From JBMYQA01 sp049600855 (GTDB lineage Bacteria > Bacteroidota > Bacteroidia > Cytophagales > Flammeovirgaceae): a stretch of 9,371 nucleotides of DNA. The stretch spans positions 1 to 9,371 of the forward strand of contig JBMYQA010000246.1 in NCBI GenBank assembly GCA_049600855.1, given 5' to 3'. This document shows, piece after piece, positions 1 to 7,106 of the stretch (within the stretch, counting starts at the first letter, position 1; each line of letters begins with the position of its first letter). Below the pieces are notes generated by a model. It had not been told where the DNA came from and did not search any database. It was given only the letters and a program-made list of their open reading frames with translations. The translations under genes and the position numbers were made by a program.

Positions 1-50
1 TCATGTGCAAATTGAGCCCTCTTTTGCTTAATATCTAAATACATTCCCAT
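1..50 (-). CDS. cmr5: Cmr5, small subunit of the type III-B effector (5' fragment only)
   Basis: Only the first 16 codons are inside the window, reading MGMYLDIKQKRAQFAH, and the frame is open at the edge. The K-R-A-x-x-A pattern right after the start is what Cmr5 proteins show at their N-terminus, and cmr5 normally follows cmr4, as here. Cmr5 is a small helical protein that forms the minor filament of the Cmr complex beside the Cmr4 backbone. The gap to the cmr4 stop is 38 nt. An A-rich AAAGAAAG precedes the ATG at 50 by about 7 nt, so I chose that start; a second in-frame ATG two codons later (44) is an alternative. Identification rests on few residues plus gene order. Confidence 0.72.
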   Translation of the reverse strand, partial: MGMYLDIKQKRAQFAH

Positions 51-88
51 ATGAATTCTTTCTTTTAGTGTGAATACATAAAATATCT

Positions 89-1084
89 TTAAGCAGATGT
101 CGAACTAAAATCACAAAACTGCTGGCGTACCAACCCTTTTCCAATCGTTGCGTTCCCTCCCATTTGCACTACTCCTGATGCTTGTATCTTCTCTTGAAAG
201 AACTTCATCACCTCTTCTGCTGTCATCCGTTTCTGCTCTGTTAATTCATCAATACTAAAAATGGGAGTGTAGAGTATGCTTTCTGCAGGAAGGTATTCTT
301 CGTTAAAAAGTCCAGTATCAGAAACAGTACCTGTTTTATTGTTGATCTTATTACGTGTAATGACTTCTGTTTTTTGGCGAACAATCATACTAAACTCTTC
401 ATTAGGAAGCAGTATGCTATTTTTCTGTAACAAAGAAGACCAAAATGAATCCAAATGAATTTGTTTTGCCATCCAGTTACAGCATTTGGTCCACTCATCA
501 CTTACTTGACAGTGATATCCCGTAGAATCTAACACGACTAATTCTCCATCTTCTGTTTCACCTAAACTCAATGGGTTATCGTCTGCAATCAAGTTGGTAT
601 TGTGCCAATCAGTTGGGAAGCCTAATGTTGAGATATCTAGCTCACAACGAGAAGCATCTGTAAAAAAACGGGAGAGTACCATCGGACAAGTAATCCAAGC
701 AAATACTCCTGATGCAGACTTAACTGGGAAAAATAATAAACGCCCATCACTAATAGTTAATGCTGCGCTATTCCTTGTTTCCTTAAATACTTTATTGAGT
801 TGATCTTTTGCAGATTTATTGGGTAAATCAACATCATCAAAGCCAAAACATCTATGAATTTTAGTATCTTCATCATCCCAATGTTGAAATTTAGCAGAGC
901 TTACTATTTTCTCTACAGCTTGTCTTAACGCACCTTTCAAAGAGCTACCGTATGCCATCGGAAACCCAGTGTGTACCTCTCGTTGAATACTGAGGTCAAT
1001 ATAACCTTGATCTGTTCCTGATCCCCAATGTGTGGCAGTTTCACATATCAAGAATAGTAAACATTGCTTACTTGTTTTATTCAT
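89..1084 (-). CDS. cmr4: Cmr4, type III-B backbone RAMP protein and target-RNA nuclease
   Basis: A 331-residue RAMP (Cas7 group) protein. Family-typical blocks are visible in order: THWGSGTDQGYIDLSIQRE (residues 18-36), TGFPMAYGSSLKGALR (39-54), a SDGRLLFFPVKS block (112-123), NKINNKTGTVSDTGLFNEEY (245-264), and a C-terminal glycine-rich loop, QMGGNATIGKGLV (307-319). Asp30 in YIDLSIQRE corresponds to the aspartate that Cmr4 uses to cut target RNA at regular intervals, so the subunit looks catalytically competent. Several copies are expected to form the helical backbone that holds the crRNA. The start lies 20 nt after the stop of the CARF-nuclease gene, with a weak AAGAAG just before the ATG. 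Length is normal for the family. Confidence 0.95.
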   Translation of the reverse strand: MNKTSKQCLLFLICETATHWGSGTDQGYIDLSIQREVHTGFPMAYGSSLKGALRQAVEKIVSSAKFQHWDDEDTKIHRCFGFDDVDLPNKSAKDQLNKVFKETRNSAALTISDGRLLFFPVKSASGVFAWITCPMVLSRFFTDASRCELDISTLGFPTDWHNTNLIADDNPLSLGETEDGELVVLDSTGYHCQVSDEWTKCCNWMAKQIHLDSFWSSLLQKNSILLPNEEFSMIVRQKTEVITRNKINNKTGTVSDTGLFNEEYLPAESILYTPIFSIDELTEQKRMTAEEVMKFFQEKIQASGVVQMGGNATIGKGLVRQQFCDFSSTSA

Positions 1085-1104
1085 CTTCTTAAGCTTTTAA
1101 TCAA

Positions 1105-2673
1105 TTAAAATTGTTCATGATCAAGCCACGCTTCCATATCTGAAATCGGAATGGAGGCTTTACCCATTTGTTCTAGATATACTTGGTGAATGGAATGTCT
1201 CATAAAGCTTTTTACATTTCCTTCTGTTTCTTGAGGGTAATCAATCATTTTTTCTATTTTTATTGGATATCGATGAGTGAAAAACCGAAGTTTTGTTTGT
1301 TGAAAATACCCTTCCCATTGCGGGTGCTGGAGCATACGCTCATGATTCATAAACTTTGGTTTTATCTTCTCAAGAGTGTCCAAAGTCAATTGCTCACTTA
1401 GTTGAGTGCACCATAGCATTATCCAAATTTCTGAAGGAGCTTTCTCTTTCCAATATGTTGTAAGTAGTCGTAACTTTGCTTTAAATTGATTCTTACTTTG
1501 AGAAAAACTCCACATCGATTTACTCTCTATTATGATATAAGAAGTTTGTGGTACACTTATTTCATTGCCACGTTGTTTTGGTTGGCCTTGTTTAGAAATA
1601 AGAAGAAGATCTGTTTCATCTCCCGAACCTTTCTTTTGTTTACCCTGATTTCCAGTTAAATAAATTCCTTGGTGGAAATAAAATCGAGATTCTAATTGAT
1701 CGTATAAAAATGAGAAAATTTGTGCTTCTATATGATATCCAAATACCTTTCGATTATATTGATTTCGATAAGTTTCACCCAATTCCCAAATAAAACTTCC
1801 CCAGGGATTCATTAAGTACTTCCCCTTATTTCTATGCCAATAAATAATTCTCTTGTCTTCTAAAAAATCGAATAATGCACTTAATTCAGGATGGCTTTCT
1901 TTGCTAATTCGTTGATTGATCTTATTTAGCAAATCGCCAGCATACATCAATTGCTCTAGCAATAGCCAATTTAATTGTAAAATTCCCGCAGGAAATTGAA
2001 TTAACTCCTTACTATCTTCAAATGAATAGAATAAGTTGATCCCTTTAGCCTGAGCCAAAGCTGTCATTAAAGGAATAATAGCTTTGTAACCACCTGAAAT
2101 GCATAATGCGACTTGTTTAGGATTATTTTTGTTTAGTGTTTTCACAACAGTTCCCGCCAGCGAACTCATTGCGCGATTGTAAAAACTCTCTTCTTTATTT
2201 CGTACACCGAATACACGTAAATCATTTACATGTCTGTAGGTACAATAAACTACAATATTATCCTGTGCTTGATGATATAGCTCAAAAAATGCTTGAATTA
2301 AATAAGCAGATAGTGCTGAATCATACGTGTCTGAAGTTAATAACACAATTTTATAGACACTGTAGCTCTGATGTTTAATGATTTCGAGGATGGTATAAAT
2401 TTCAGCAGATGCATAGCTATTAAAAATCTCTTTATCGCCTTTTTCCCACTGTAATTGACCATTAGGAAGGTATTTTCGTTGAATTCCTCTAAACCAATTC
2501 GTTTGAAAACGGTATTTTTCCTCTTCATCCTCATCAAATTCCTTAGCCGTTTTTTCTCGATAAGCCAAGTCATAACTAAAAGGAGACATCCAATCGTTGT
2601 TTCGAGATGCTTTCTGGTAGTTCGACAAAATTGAAGTGCCAACAGTAGCTATAATGGTATAGGTTTCTTTCAT
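1105..2673 (-). CDS. CARF-domain protein with PD-(D/E)xK nuclease core; predicted cyclic-oligoadenylate-activated effector
   Basis: This 522-residue protein is encoded inside the cmr operon. Seen: an N-terminal IIATVGTSIL motif (residues 7-16) and SGGYKAIIPLMTALA (193-207), the two nucleotide-binding loop motifs of Csm6/Csx1/APE2256-type CARF domains. The middle (about 262-300) resembles a winged helix, but weakly. A nuclease core follows: Glu316 in HIEAQIF, Asp355 in DETDLLLIS, then Glu383 and Lys385 in IIIESKS, which is the E...D...ExK layout of PD-(D/E)xK enzymes. I see no convincing HEPN domain. Inferred: cyclic oligoadenylate made by Cmr2 binds the CARF dimer and switches on DNA or RNA cleavage, as in Can2/Card1. 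This protein is longer than those, and its N-terminus lacks the Card1-like start. The ATG overlaps the cmr3 stop by 4 nt (ATGA), so translation is probably coupled. Nuclease class is fairly sure; substrate and ligand ring size are unknown. Confidence 0.85.
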   Translation of the reverse strand: MKETYTIIATVGTSILSNYQKASRNNDWMSPFSYDLAYREKTAKEFDEDEEEKYRFQTNWFRGIQRKYLPNGQLQWEKGDKEIFNSYASAEIYTILEIIKHQSYSVYKIVLLTSDTYDSALSAYLIQAFFELYHQAQDNIVVYCTYRHVNDLRVFGVRNKEESFYNRAMSSLAGTVVKTLNKNNPKQVALCISGGYKAIIPLMTALAQAKGINLFYSFEDSKELIQFPAGILQLNWLLLEQLMYAGDLLNKINQRISKESHPELSALFDFLEDKRIIYWHRNKGKYLMNPWGSFIWELGETYRNQYNRKVFGYHIEAQIFSFLYDQLESRFYFHQGIYLTGNQGKQKKGSGDETDLLLISKQGQPKQRGNEISVPQTSYIIIESKSMWSFSQSKNQFKAKLRLLTTYWKEKAPSEIWIMLWCTQLSEQLTLDTLEKIKPKFMNHERMLQHPQWEGYFQQTKLRFFTHRYPIKIEKMIDYPQETEGNVKSFMRHSIHQVYLEQMGKASIPISDMEAWLDHEQF

Positions 2674-3731
2674 GGCGTATCAACTTTTGCAATGAAACAT
2701 AAGCCTAAGCCTTCTTTTTTTTGTATATCACTCACACTACTGAGTTGAGAAAGGTAACTAAGTGTTTCTGAACTAGGAGGAACTGTGAATTTGTAATAAA
2801 ATACAGAGCCAGCAGGCAGATAAGTTGACGTTGTCTTCGGTTTTCTCTGCTTCATATCAAAACCTCCTTGTCTAAAAGATTTTCCTAATGCTGTTGTTAA
2901 TAACTCTATTTTACCTTCTAGCTCAGGCAATAGCGGTTGTCCTTCACCTAAAAAAACAGGACTGTACAAGTGAAGCTTAAAGCGTGTATCGTGCTCATCT
3001 AACGCATGTGATTTTACTAATGGAGGCCCAGTATATTTTTGCACAAACACCAATTTACGTTCACCTCCTAAGTGCATAAAATCGTTTTGAGGGATGGCAA
3101 AATCATTATTTGGAAATTGTACATCTAATAAAAATGAAAATTGCTTTGGCCGTTGTAAACCCATTTTATACAAATGCCCTTCTTTCACCATGCCTGTTTT
3201 ACGAGAAATTTGAATCCCTACTTTCATTTCTGTTTGAATCCAATCACTTAGCTTGTATGCATGGAGTTCATGACAGGTTCCGTTAAGGTATTTTTTTAAA
3301 TCCTTTTGGCGAATCATTCCATTTGCTACTCCTTCAACCCCCTCTGAATGTGTTAGTAATTCTTGGTGTGCAACTGAAGAAAGTCCTGCCTTACTCAGTA
3401 TTAGTTGTACACACCGATATTGCTTTGCTTCTTTTTCTTCCTTTTCTTCATCTTGAGACTTGTGTTTTATACCTACAATATCGTTGGGAAGCGGATAGCA
3501 AACTTGGCCATTAATGATGTAGGCAAGTCGTTGGATTTGGATGTCTTTAGTAGCTTCTTCAATTTCAGAAAGTTTAATATTTTGATGACGAGCATACCAA
3601 CTACGCAATGCACCATACAAGGTACTTGGTAAAGGAGGGAAATTACTTTGTCCCCAATTATCTTCACCCATGGTAAAAGGCTTTCCATCACGGAAAAACA
3701 AGGTATCTTGTGGAGTTAACTGAAGTATCAT
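2670..3731 (-). CDS. cmr3: Cmr3, type III-B RAMP protein binding the crRNA 5' tag
   Basis: A 353-residue Cas5-group RAMP protein. The start MILQLTPQDTLFFRDGKPF is diagnostic for Cmr3. It is followed by FPPLPSTLYGALRS (31-44), GIQISRKTGMVKEGHLY (172-188), LGGERK (221-226), and a conserved C-terminal block around GKSFRQGGFD (283-292). A short glycine motif, GLG (341-343), ends the RAMP fold. Cmr3 pairs with Cmr2 at the foot of the complex and holds the 5' handle of the crRNA. A charged low-complexity stretch (about 90-104, rich in E and K) is probably a surface loop. The gene overlaps cmr2 by ATGA at its start and the CARF-nuclease gene by ATGA at its end. Length is normal for the family. Confidence 0.95.
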   Translation of the reverse strand: MILQLTPQDTLFFRDGKPFTMGEDNWGQSNFPPLPSTLYGALRSWYARHQNIKLSEIEEATKDIQIQRLAYIINGQVCYPLPNDIVGIKHKSQDEEKEEKEAKQYRCVQLILSKAGLSSVAHQELLTHSEGVEGVANGMIRQKDLKKYLNGTCHELHAYKLSDWIQTEMKVGIQISRKTGMVKEGHLYKMGLQRPKQFSFLLDVQFPNNDFAIPQNDFMHLGGERKLVFVQKYTGPPLVKSHALDEHDTRFKLHLYSPVFLGEGQPLLPELEGKIELLTTALGKSFRQGGFDMKQRKPKTTSTYLPAGSVFYYKFTVPPSSETLSYLSQLSSVSDIQKKEGLGLCFIAKVDTP

Positions 3732-5884
3732 AGTAAATCAGGATTGGTAGCTCGGTATAAGAAACTACAGGTATATAATAGATTTAGAAAGTTGACGAAT
3801 GGCATGGGAGTCATTTCGACACTTGAAGACTCCTGTTGTAGTCGAGTATGTTCCCGAAACAATTCAAATGCTTTGAGTAAGACAGTGTTGATCTCATCTC
3901 GATCTTCTTTTAGCTCCACACTACGCATCACACTACGTTGCAAGGCAACTTGCATCAGGTGAGAATTACCCACTACTTGTTTACTTTCATGAGCAGTATG
4001 TCCTTGTAAATTTAATTGATCATAAATGGACGCATGGTACTTAAAAGGAAAACGAGTAGACAGTTTCTTGGAGCTTAGCAATTCAAGAATTTCTGTCATA
4101 ATAGAGATGGTGCACTTTTGAGGTGAATCCATTTTTTTATCCTTATCACTTTTCTCTTCATAAAACCACTTCCAATAACTCTGAATGTGCTCCCCTGCAT
4201 GTTTCATGGTAAGAATGGAAAATGCATTTCGACCTCCTGCATTTTTTGCTTTTTTTTCTGCCTCTCTTACTGCATTTAGCACTAAGCCTAGCGGTTCTTT
4301 ATAATGAGCGATAGCTACTCCTGCTGAGAAGGTCATTTCACAATATTGTAAACTTTCATCAGTACCCCATTCTTGATTTTTAATGTATTCTTTTAAAGGA
4401 ATATCTACCATTTCAGTAAATAACTTTCGAAGATGCAGAATAGTAGGAAGTAAACCTTGAAGGTTCAAAAAACCTAAGAAATCATCGCCACCAGCATAAA
4501 TAGTTACACCTTTTTGATTGAGATCAATGAATTGACTTGCTGCCCTGCCATATACGCCCAATAAGCGAGAAAGCTCTTTTTGAAATGCTTTTAAATCAAC
4601 TTGTTCATTTAAGATAATTTGGTTGTCCTTAATCTCTTCTGCTAACCATTCCCCTGTAAGCGTTTTTCCCATACGATCGGCATCGAAGAGCAAAATCGCA
4701 TAATATTTTGGAATACCTTTCTTTAGCTCAGTAGCTTTTTGATTCAAATTTCGATAGGCATTTCTGAATACTTTCCGATTCAAGCCAATTTTTGCAAAAT
4801 CCCTTAACTGCTCACGCGTATGATTGTCTTCATAAAACAGTTGATGTTCTATAATATCTCCAATTTTACAGGCATTACAAAAAGCAAGCATGACATTGGG
4901 TGCATCGTTATACATTTCTCTAATGAAAGCAAGCTGAGCAATTTCCGCAACAGACGGGAAACTTGAACTGTCATGGTTATGGTCACTACTATGTGTAGGA
5001 CTACCTGATCTTGTAAATTTATAAATCCGCTTTAGCATGGTAATGGCAGAAACTCCTTCCCCATGTTGTAAATAACGCAAAGGTAATAATGGTAAGTTAT
5101 TACTTGTAGTTACTTGTTGTCTTGATGACACATCTACACTAAATACTTGATTGGGTTTAGTTTTAGGTAGGTAAAGTTTATTTTCCCAAACATGTTGAGC
5201 AATTTGTGCTAACTCTGATGTAGTGAAGTTCTCTCTATCAATTCTAGATACATCAGCAACACGTTCATAACGCGTTAAGTCATTTGTGCTTAGCCGATAG
5301 TATTCTACCTCATAGATTCCATTCACACTACACTTTTGCCCATCGGATTGTGTAGCATTAGGTTTGGGTTGTAATACTTCTTTCGAATTAAGTTGATGAG
5401 GATGATTGTAACGTGCACTTTTTGTTTGTCCCATTAAGGCATAAATTGCTTGAAAATCTTCCAAGTAGGTATTTTCCCGAGGTACAGCCACCCAATATTG
5501 TTGAATGCTATCCAAAATCTGTGTCCGACCAGTAGCTGTCAATGATAGCCCTGATCTTTCCAATTCTAGACTGCTTTGAGTGGCTTGATCGAATGCTTGT
5601 AAGATGTATTCTCCAATGTATTTCCGCACGGCTTCTCCAAGTTGACGAATGGTATCGTCTGATGAATCAAGCTCTACAAATAAAACATTAGGTTTGCTCT
5701 CATTATCAGGATGCGGTAAAATAACTTCTAAGTTCTTATCTCTTGAAACATTTTCGATAAACCGTAAAGCTTCACTTACTAAGTCTGAAAGCAATCGACT
5801 GCCTGCATACAAATCTTGAGTCTTTCTAGCCTGACTGATAAAAGATTGTACAGGGCCAATGGTATATAAAAACAAATAACGCAT
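3728..5884 (-). CDS. cmr2: Cmr2 (Cas10), large subunit and predicted cyclic oligoadenylate synthase, without HD domain
   Basis: A 718-residue Cas10-family protein. It begins directly with YTIGPVQSFISQARKTQDLY (7-26), the start of the first palm domain. The second palm carries LLFDADRMGKTL (398-409) and the cyclase motif YAGGDDFLGF (463-472), with GGDD at 465-468 and its two metal-binding aspartates intact. A helical C-terminal domain fills about 590-718. Known role: on target-RNA binding, Cas10 converts ATP to cyclic oligoadenylate, and the HD domain, where present, cuts DNA. Here the N-terminal HD domain is absent and no HD motif in a suitable context is seen, so signalling should be its only catalytic output. 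The zinc-ribbon region looks degenerate: C185 is followed by SVN where a second Cys would be expected. The gap to the cmr1 stop is 51 nt, with no obvious Shine-Dalgarno. Confidence 0.96.
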   Translation of the reverse strand: MRYLFLYTIGPVQSFISQARKTQDLYAGSRLLSDLVSEALRFIENVSRDKNLEVILPHPDNESKPNVLFVELDSSDDTIRQLGEAVRKYIGEYILQAFDQATQSSLELERSGLSLTATGRTQILDSIQQYWVAVPRENTYLEDFQAIYALMGQTKSARYNHPHQLNSKEVLQPKPNATQSDGQKCSVNGIYEVEYYRLSTNDLTRYERVADVSRIDRENFTTSELAQIAQHVWENKLYLPKTKPNQVFSVDVSSRQQVTTSNNLPLLPLRYLQHGEGVSAITMLKRIYKFTRSGSPTHSSDHNHDSSSFPSVAEIAQLAFIREMYNDAPNVMLAFCNACKIGDIIEHQLFYEDNHTREQLRDFAKIGLNRKVFRNAYRNLNQKATELKKGIPKYYAILLFDADRMGKTLTGEWLAEEIKDNQIILNEQVDLKAFQKELSRLLGVYGRAASQFIDLNQKGVTIYAGGDDFLGFLNLQGLLPTILHLRKLFTEMVDIPLKEYIKNQEWGTDESLQYCEMTFSAGVAIAHYKEPLGLVLNAVREAEKKAKNAGGRNAFSILTMKHAGEHIQSYWKWFYEEKSDKDKKMDSPQKCTISIMTEILELLSSKKLSTRFPFKYHASIYDQLNLQGHTAHESKQVVGNSHLMQVALQRSVMRSVELKEDRDEINTVLLKAFELFREHTRLQQESSSVEMTPMPFVNFLNLLYTCSFLYRATNPDLL

Positions 5885-5935
5885 AGAATAGATCTTGGTG
5901 ACTAGGAAATTAATGTAATTGAGAGCATGAGTTTA

Positions 5936-6973
5936 TTAGGGTACTTTCTTAAAACCATTTTTCAAAAAGTAGTTAATCATTGAATTTTGAATGGTCATAT
6001 ATTCACCTTTCAATCGTATTTGTTCACTTGGTAAATCCTTCACCAGTTGATGCCCGTAGAAATAATTGTAAGGCAAATGCAAAATGCGTAATCGGTATCT
6101 TGGTGGCGTATTTGGCTTTTGCTGAGCGATAGGAATGACACTGACAAAATAAGGCTTCGCATGACGATCTATCTTTTCGTCCTTATCATTGATCTTTACA
6201 TAGAAATCTTGAGGGTTTATTTTGGTTTCAATCGGTGCGGCAACTAAGGTGCGATTAGCCTTTTGAGGCAAGGCTTTTCTCGCATTCTCATACACCGTTT
6301 TTAAGTAATCCATTGCCTGATCCCATGAATGGTAAGTGCCTGTTGATTCTAAGCAACGGCTTTCTTTGCTAAATGCGGTAAAATTGGCTAATGGTTTCTG
6401 CTTGCCTGCTTCTAAAACCTTCTGATAAGTGATTTCAAGTGGTTTTGCTGGGAAAAGTTTGCCAAATCCATTGCGACTTTTTGATCCCAAGTTTCCAAAA
6501 TGAATGAATGCAGCAAAAGCCCTTTTCACAGACTCAAATTGCTCATCTGTGACATTACCGAACTGAAATTCGATCTGAATTGGCGCATCAGTACTTGGTA
6601 TGAAACATTCTCGTTCAGACGGCTCATTAAAAGCTTGAACGCCAAATGATAAATAGTTTACACTATACTTATTTCGCTTAAGATTTAGCTCTGAAAGTTT
6701 CTTATGCTTCAATTCAGCGGAACTTTTTATAAATACCCGCACCTTACTTTTCCCCACCTCTTTCCACTCTTCTCCCTCGTTTTTTGCTCCTCCAAAAAGC
6801 AAAGCTTCTTCCAGTCGAATCTTTTCAATAACTGTACTTGGATGAATAGCTCGCCACCAGTATTGTAAAACTCCTTTTAAACTAGCTGCTCTCAACTCAG
6901 GAATGATTGGATCAGCTCCATGCAAAAACATCGGGGTGATCAGGTGACAATCATATGAGAGGTATCGCTCCAT
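5936..6973 (-). CDS. cmr1: Cmr1, type III-B RAMP protein at the head of the effector complex
   Basis: A 345-residue RAMP protein. The N-terminus is highly characteristic of Cmr1: CHLITPMFLHGADPIIPELR (9-28), then AASLKGVLQYWWRA (29-42). The RAMP glycine-rich loop is IHFGNLGSKSRNGFGKLF (157-174). Cmr1 caps the complex at the crRNA 3' end together with Cmr6. It is the first gene of the operon. A candidate promoter lies about 50-80 nt upstream, and two direct repeats lie just beyond that. The ATG at 6973 has no good Shine-Dalgarno but is preceded by an A-rich ACTAAAAACAC, which is usual in Bacteroidota. Length is within the family's range, at the short end. Confidence 0.95.
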   Translation of the reverse strand: MERYLSYDCHLITPMFLHGADPIIPELRAASLKGVLQYWWRAIHPSTVIEKIRLEEALLFGGAKNEGEEWKEVGKSKVRVFIKSSAELKHKKLSELNLKRNKYSVNYLSFGVQAFNEPSERECFIPSTDAPIQIEFQFGNVTDEQFESVKRAFAAFIHFGNLGSKSRNGFGKLFPAKPLEITYQKVLEAGKQKPLANFTAFSKESRCLESTGTYHSWDQAMDYLKTVYENARKALPQKANRTLVAAPIETKINPQDFYVKINDKDEKIDRHAKPYFVSVIPIAQQKPNTPPRYRLRILHLPYNYFYGHQLVKDLPSEQIRLKGEYMTIQNSMINYFLKNGFKKVP

Positions 6974-7024
6974 GTGTTTTTAGTTATAATGCCCTTAATT
7001 TTACTCATCCTGTATCGGATAAAA

Positions 7025-7055
7025 CATAATTAATGAAGCATCAATAAAAACTCAA
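7025..7055 (-). promoter_or_regulatory. Candidate Bacteroidota-type promoter for the cmr operon
   Basis: Read on the minus strand, TTG (7053-7055) is followed after 20 bp by TAATTATG (7025-7032). The Bacteroidota primary sigma factor recognises roughly TTG, 19-20 bp, TAnnTTTG, so the downstream element has one mismatch. Transcription would start near 7018, leaving a leader of about 45 nt before cmr1. An alternative downstream element, TATGTTTT, overlaps it but has poor spacing from either upstream TTG. The call rests on spacing and position only. Confidence 0.5.
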
Positions 7056-7065
7056 TACCTTGCTA

Positions 7066-7096
7066 CATGAACGCCCTAACTTAAGTCATGAACGCC
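7066..7096 (-). promoter_or_regulatory. Tandem direct repeats, possible LytTR operator
   Basis: On the minus strand GGCGTTCATG occurs twice, at 7087-7096 and 7066-7075, with no mismatch and a start-to-start distance of 21 bp (two helical turns). Counted as 9-mers (GGCGTTCAT) the gap is 12 bp. LytTR regulators bind two roughly 9-bp direct repeats separated by about 12 bp, with a loose consensus [TA][AC][CA]GTTN[AG][TG]. Both repeats fit positions 3 to 9 and miss the first two. The spacer contains the palindrome ACTTAAGT (7079-7086). The proximal repeat ends 10 bp before the candidate TTG promoter element, a suitable place for an activator. The LytTR gene ends 11 bp away. Confidence 0.6.
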
Positions 7097-7106
7097 TGAT
7101 GTTTTC

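Noticed and set aside
594..803. Plus-strand open frames, also at 276-458, 1183-1401, 2136-2378, 3323-3632, 3744-3962, 7286-7534 and 9163-9363
   Set aside because: Each lies antisense inside a well-supported gene and shows no recognisable protein features.
1891..1911. R-x5-H (R255, H261) in the CARF nuclease as a HEPN ribonuclease motif
   Set aside because: The motif is short and easily met by chance, has no surrounding HEPN-like helices, and the protein has a better-supported PD-(D/E)xK core.
2337..2642. Open frame of 101 codons on the minus strand
   Set aside because: It lies wholly inside the CARF-nuclease gene in another frame, and its product resembles no known protein.
2715..2722. A8 runs in coding sequence (also near 4250-4257 and 7767-7774) as phase-variable slippage sites
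   Set aside because: Such runs are expected from Lys-Lys codons in AT-rich genes, and all three frames are intact.
4970..4990. His/Asp/Ser-rich stretch in Cmr2 (residues about 298-309) as an HD site
   Set aside because: It is low-complexity, in the middle of the protein and not in a helical HD-domain context; it is likely a loop.
6974..7106. The two 10-bp repeats as a small CRISPR array
   Set aside because: The repeats are far too short and only two, with an 11-bp gap; no array of roughly 30-bp repeats was seen anywhere in the window.
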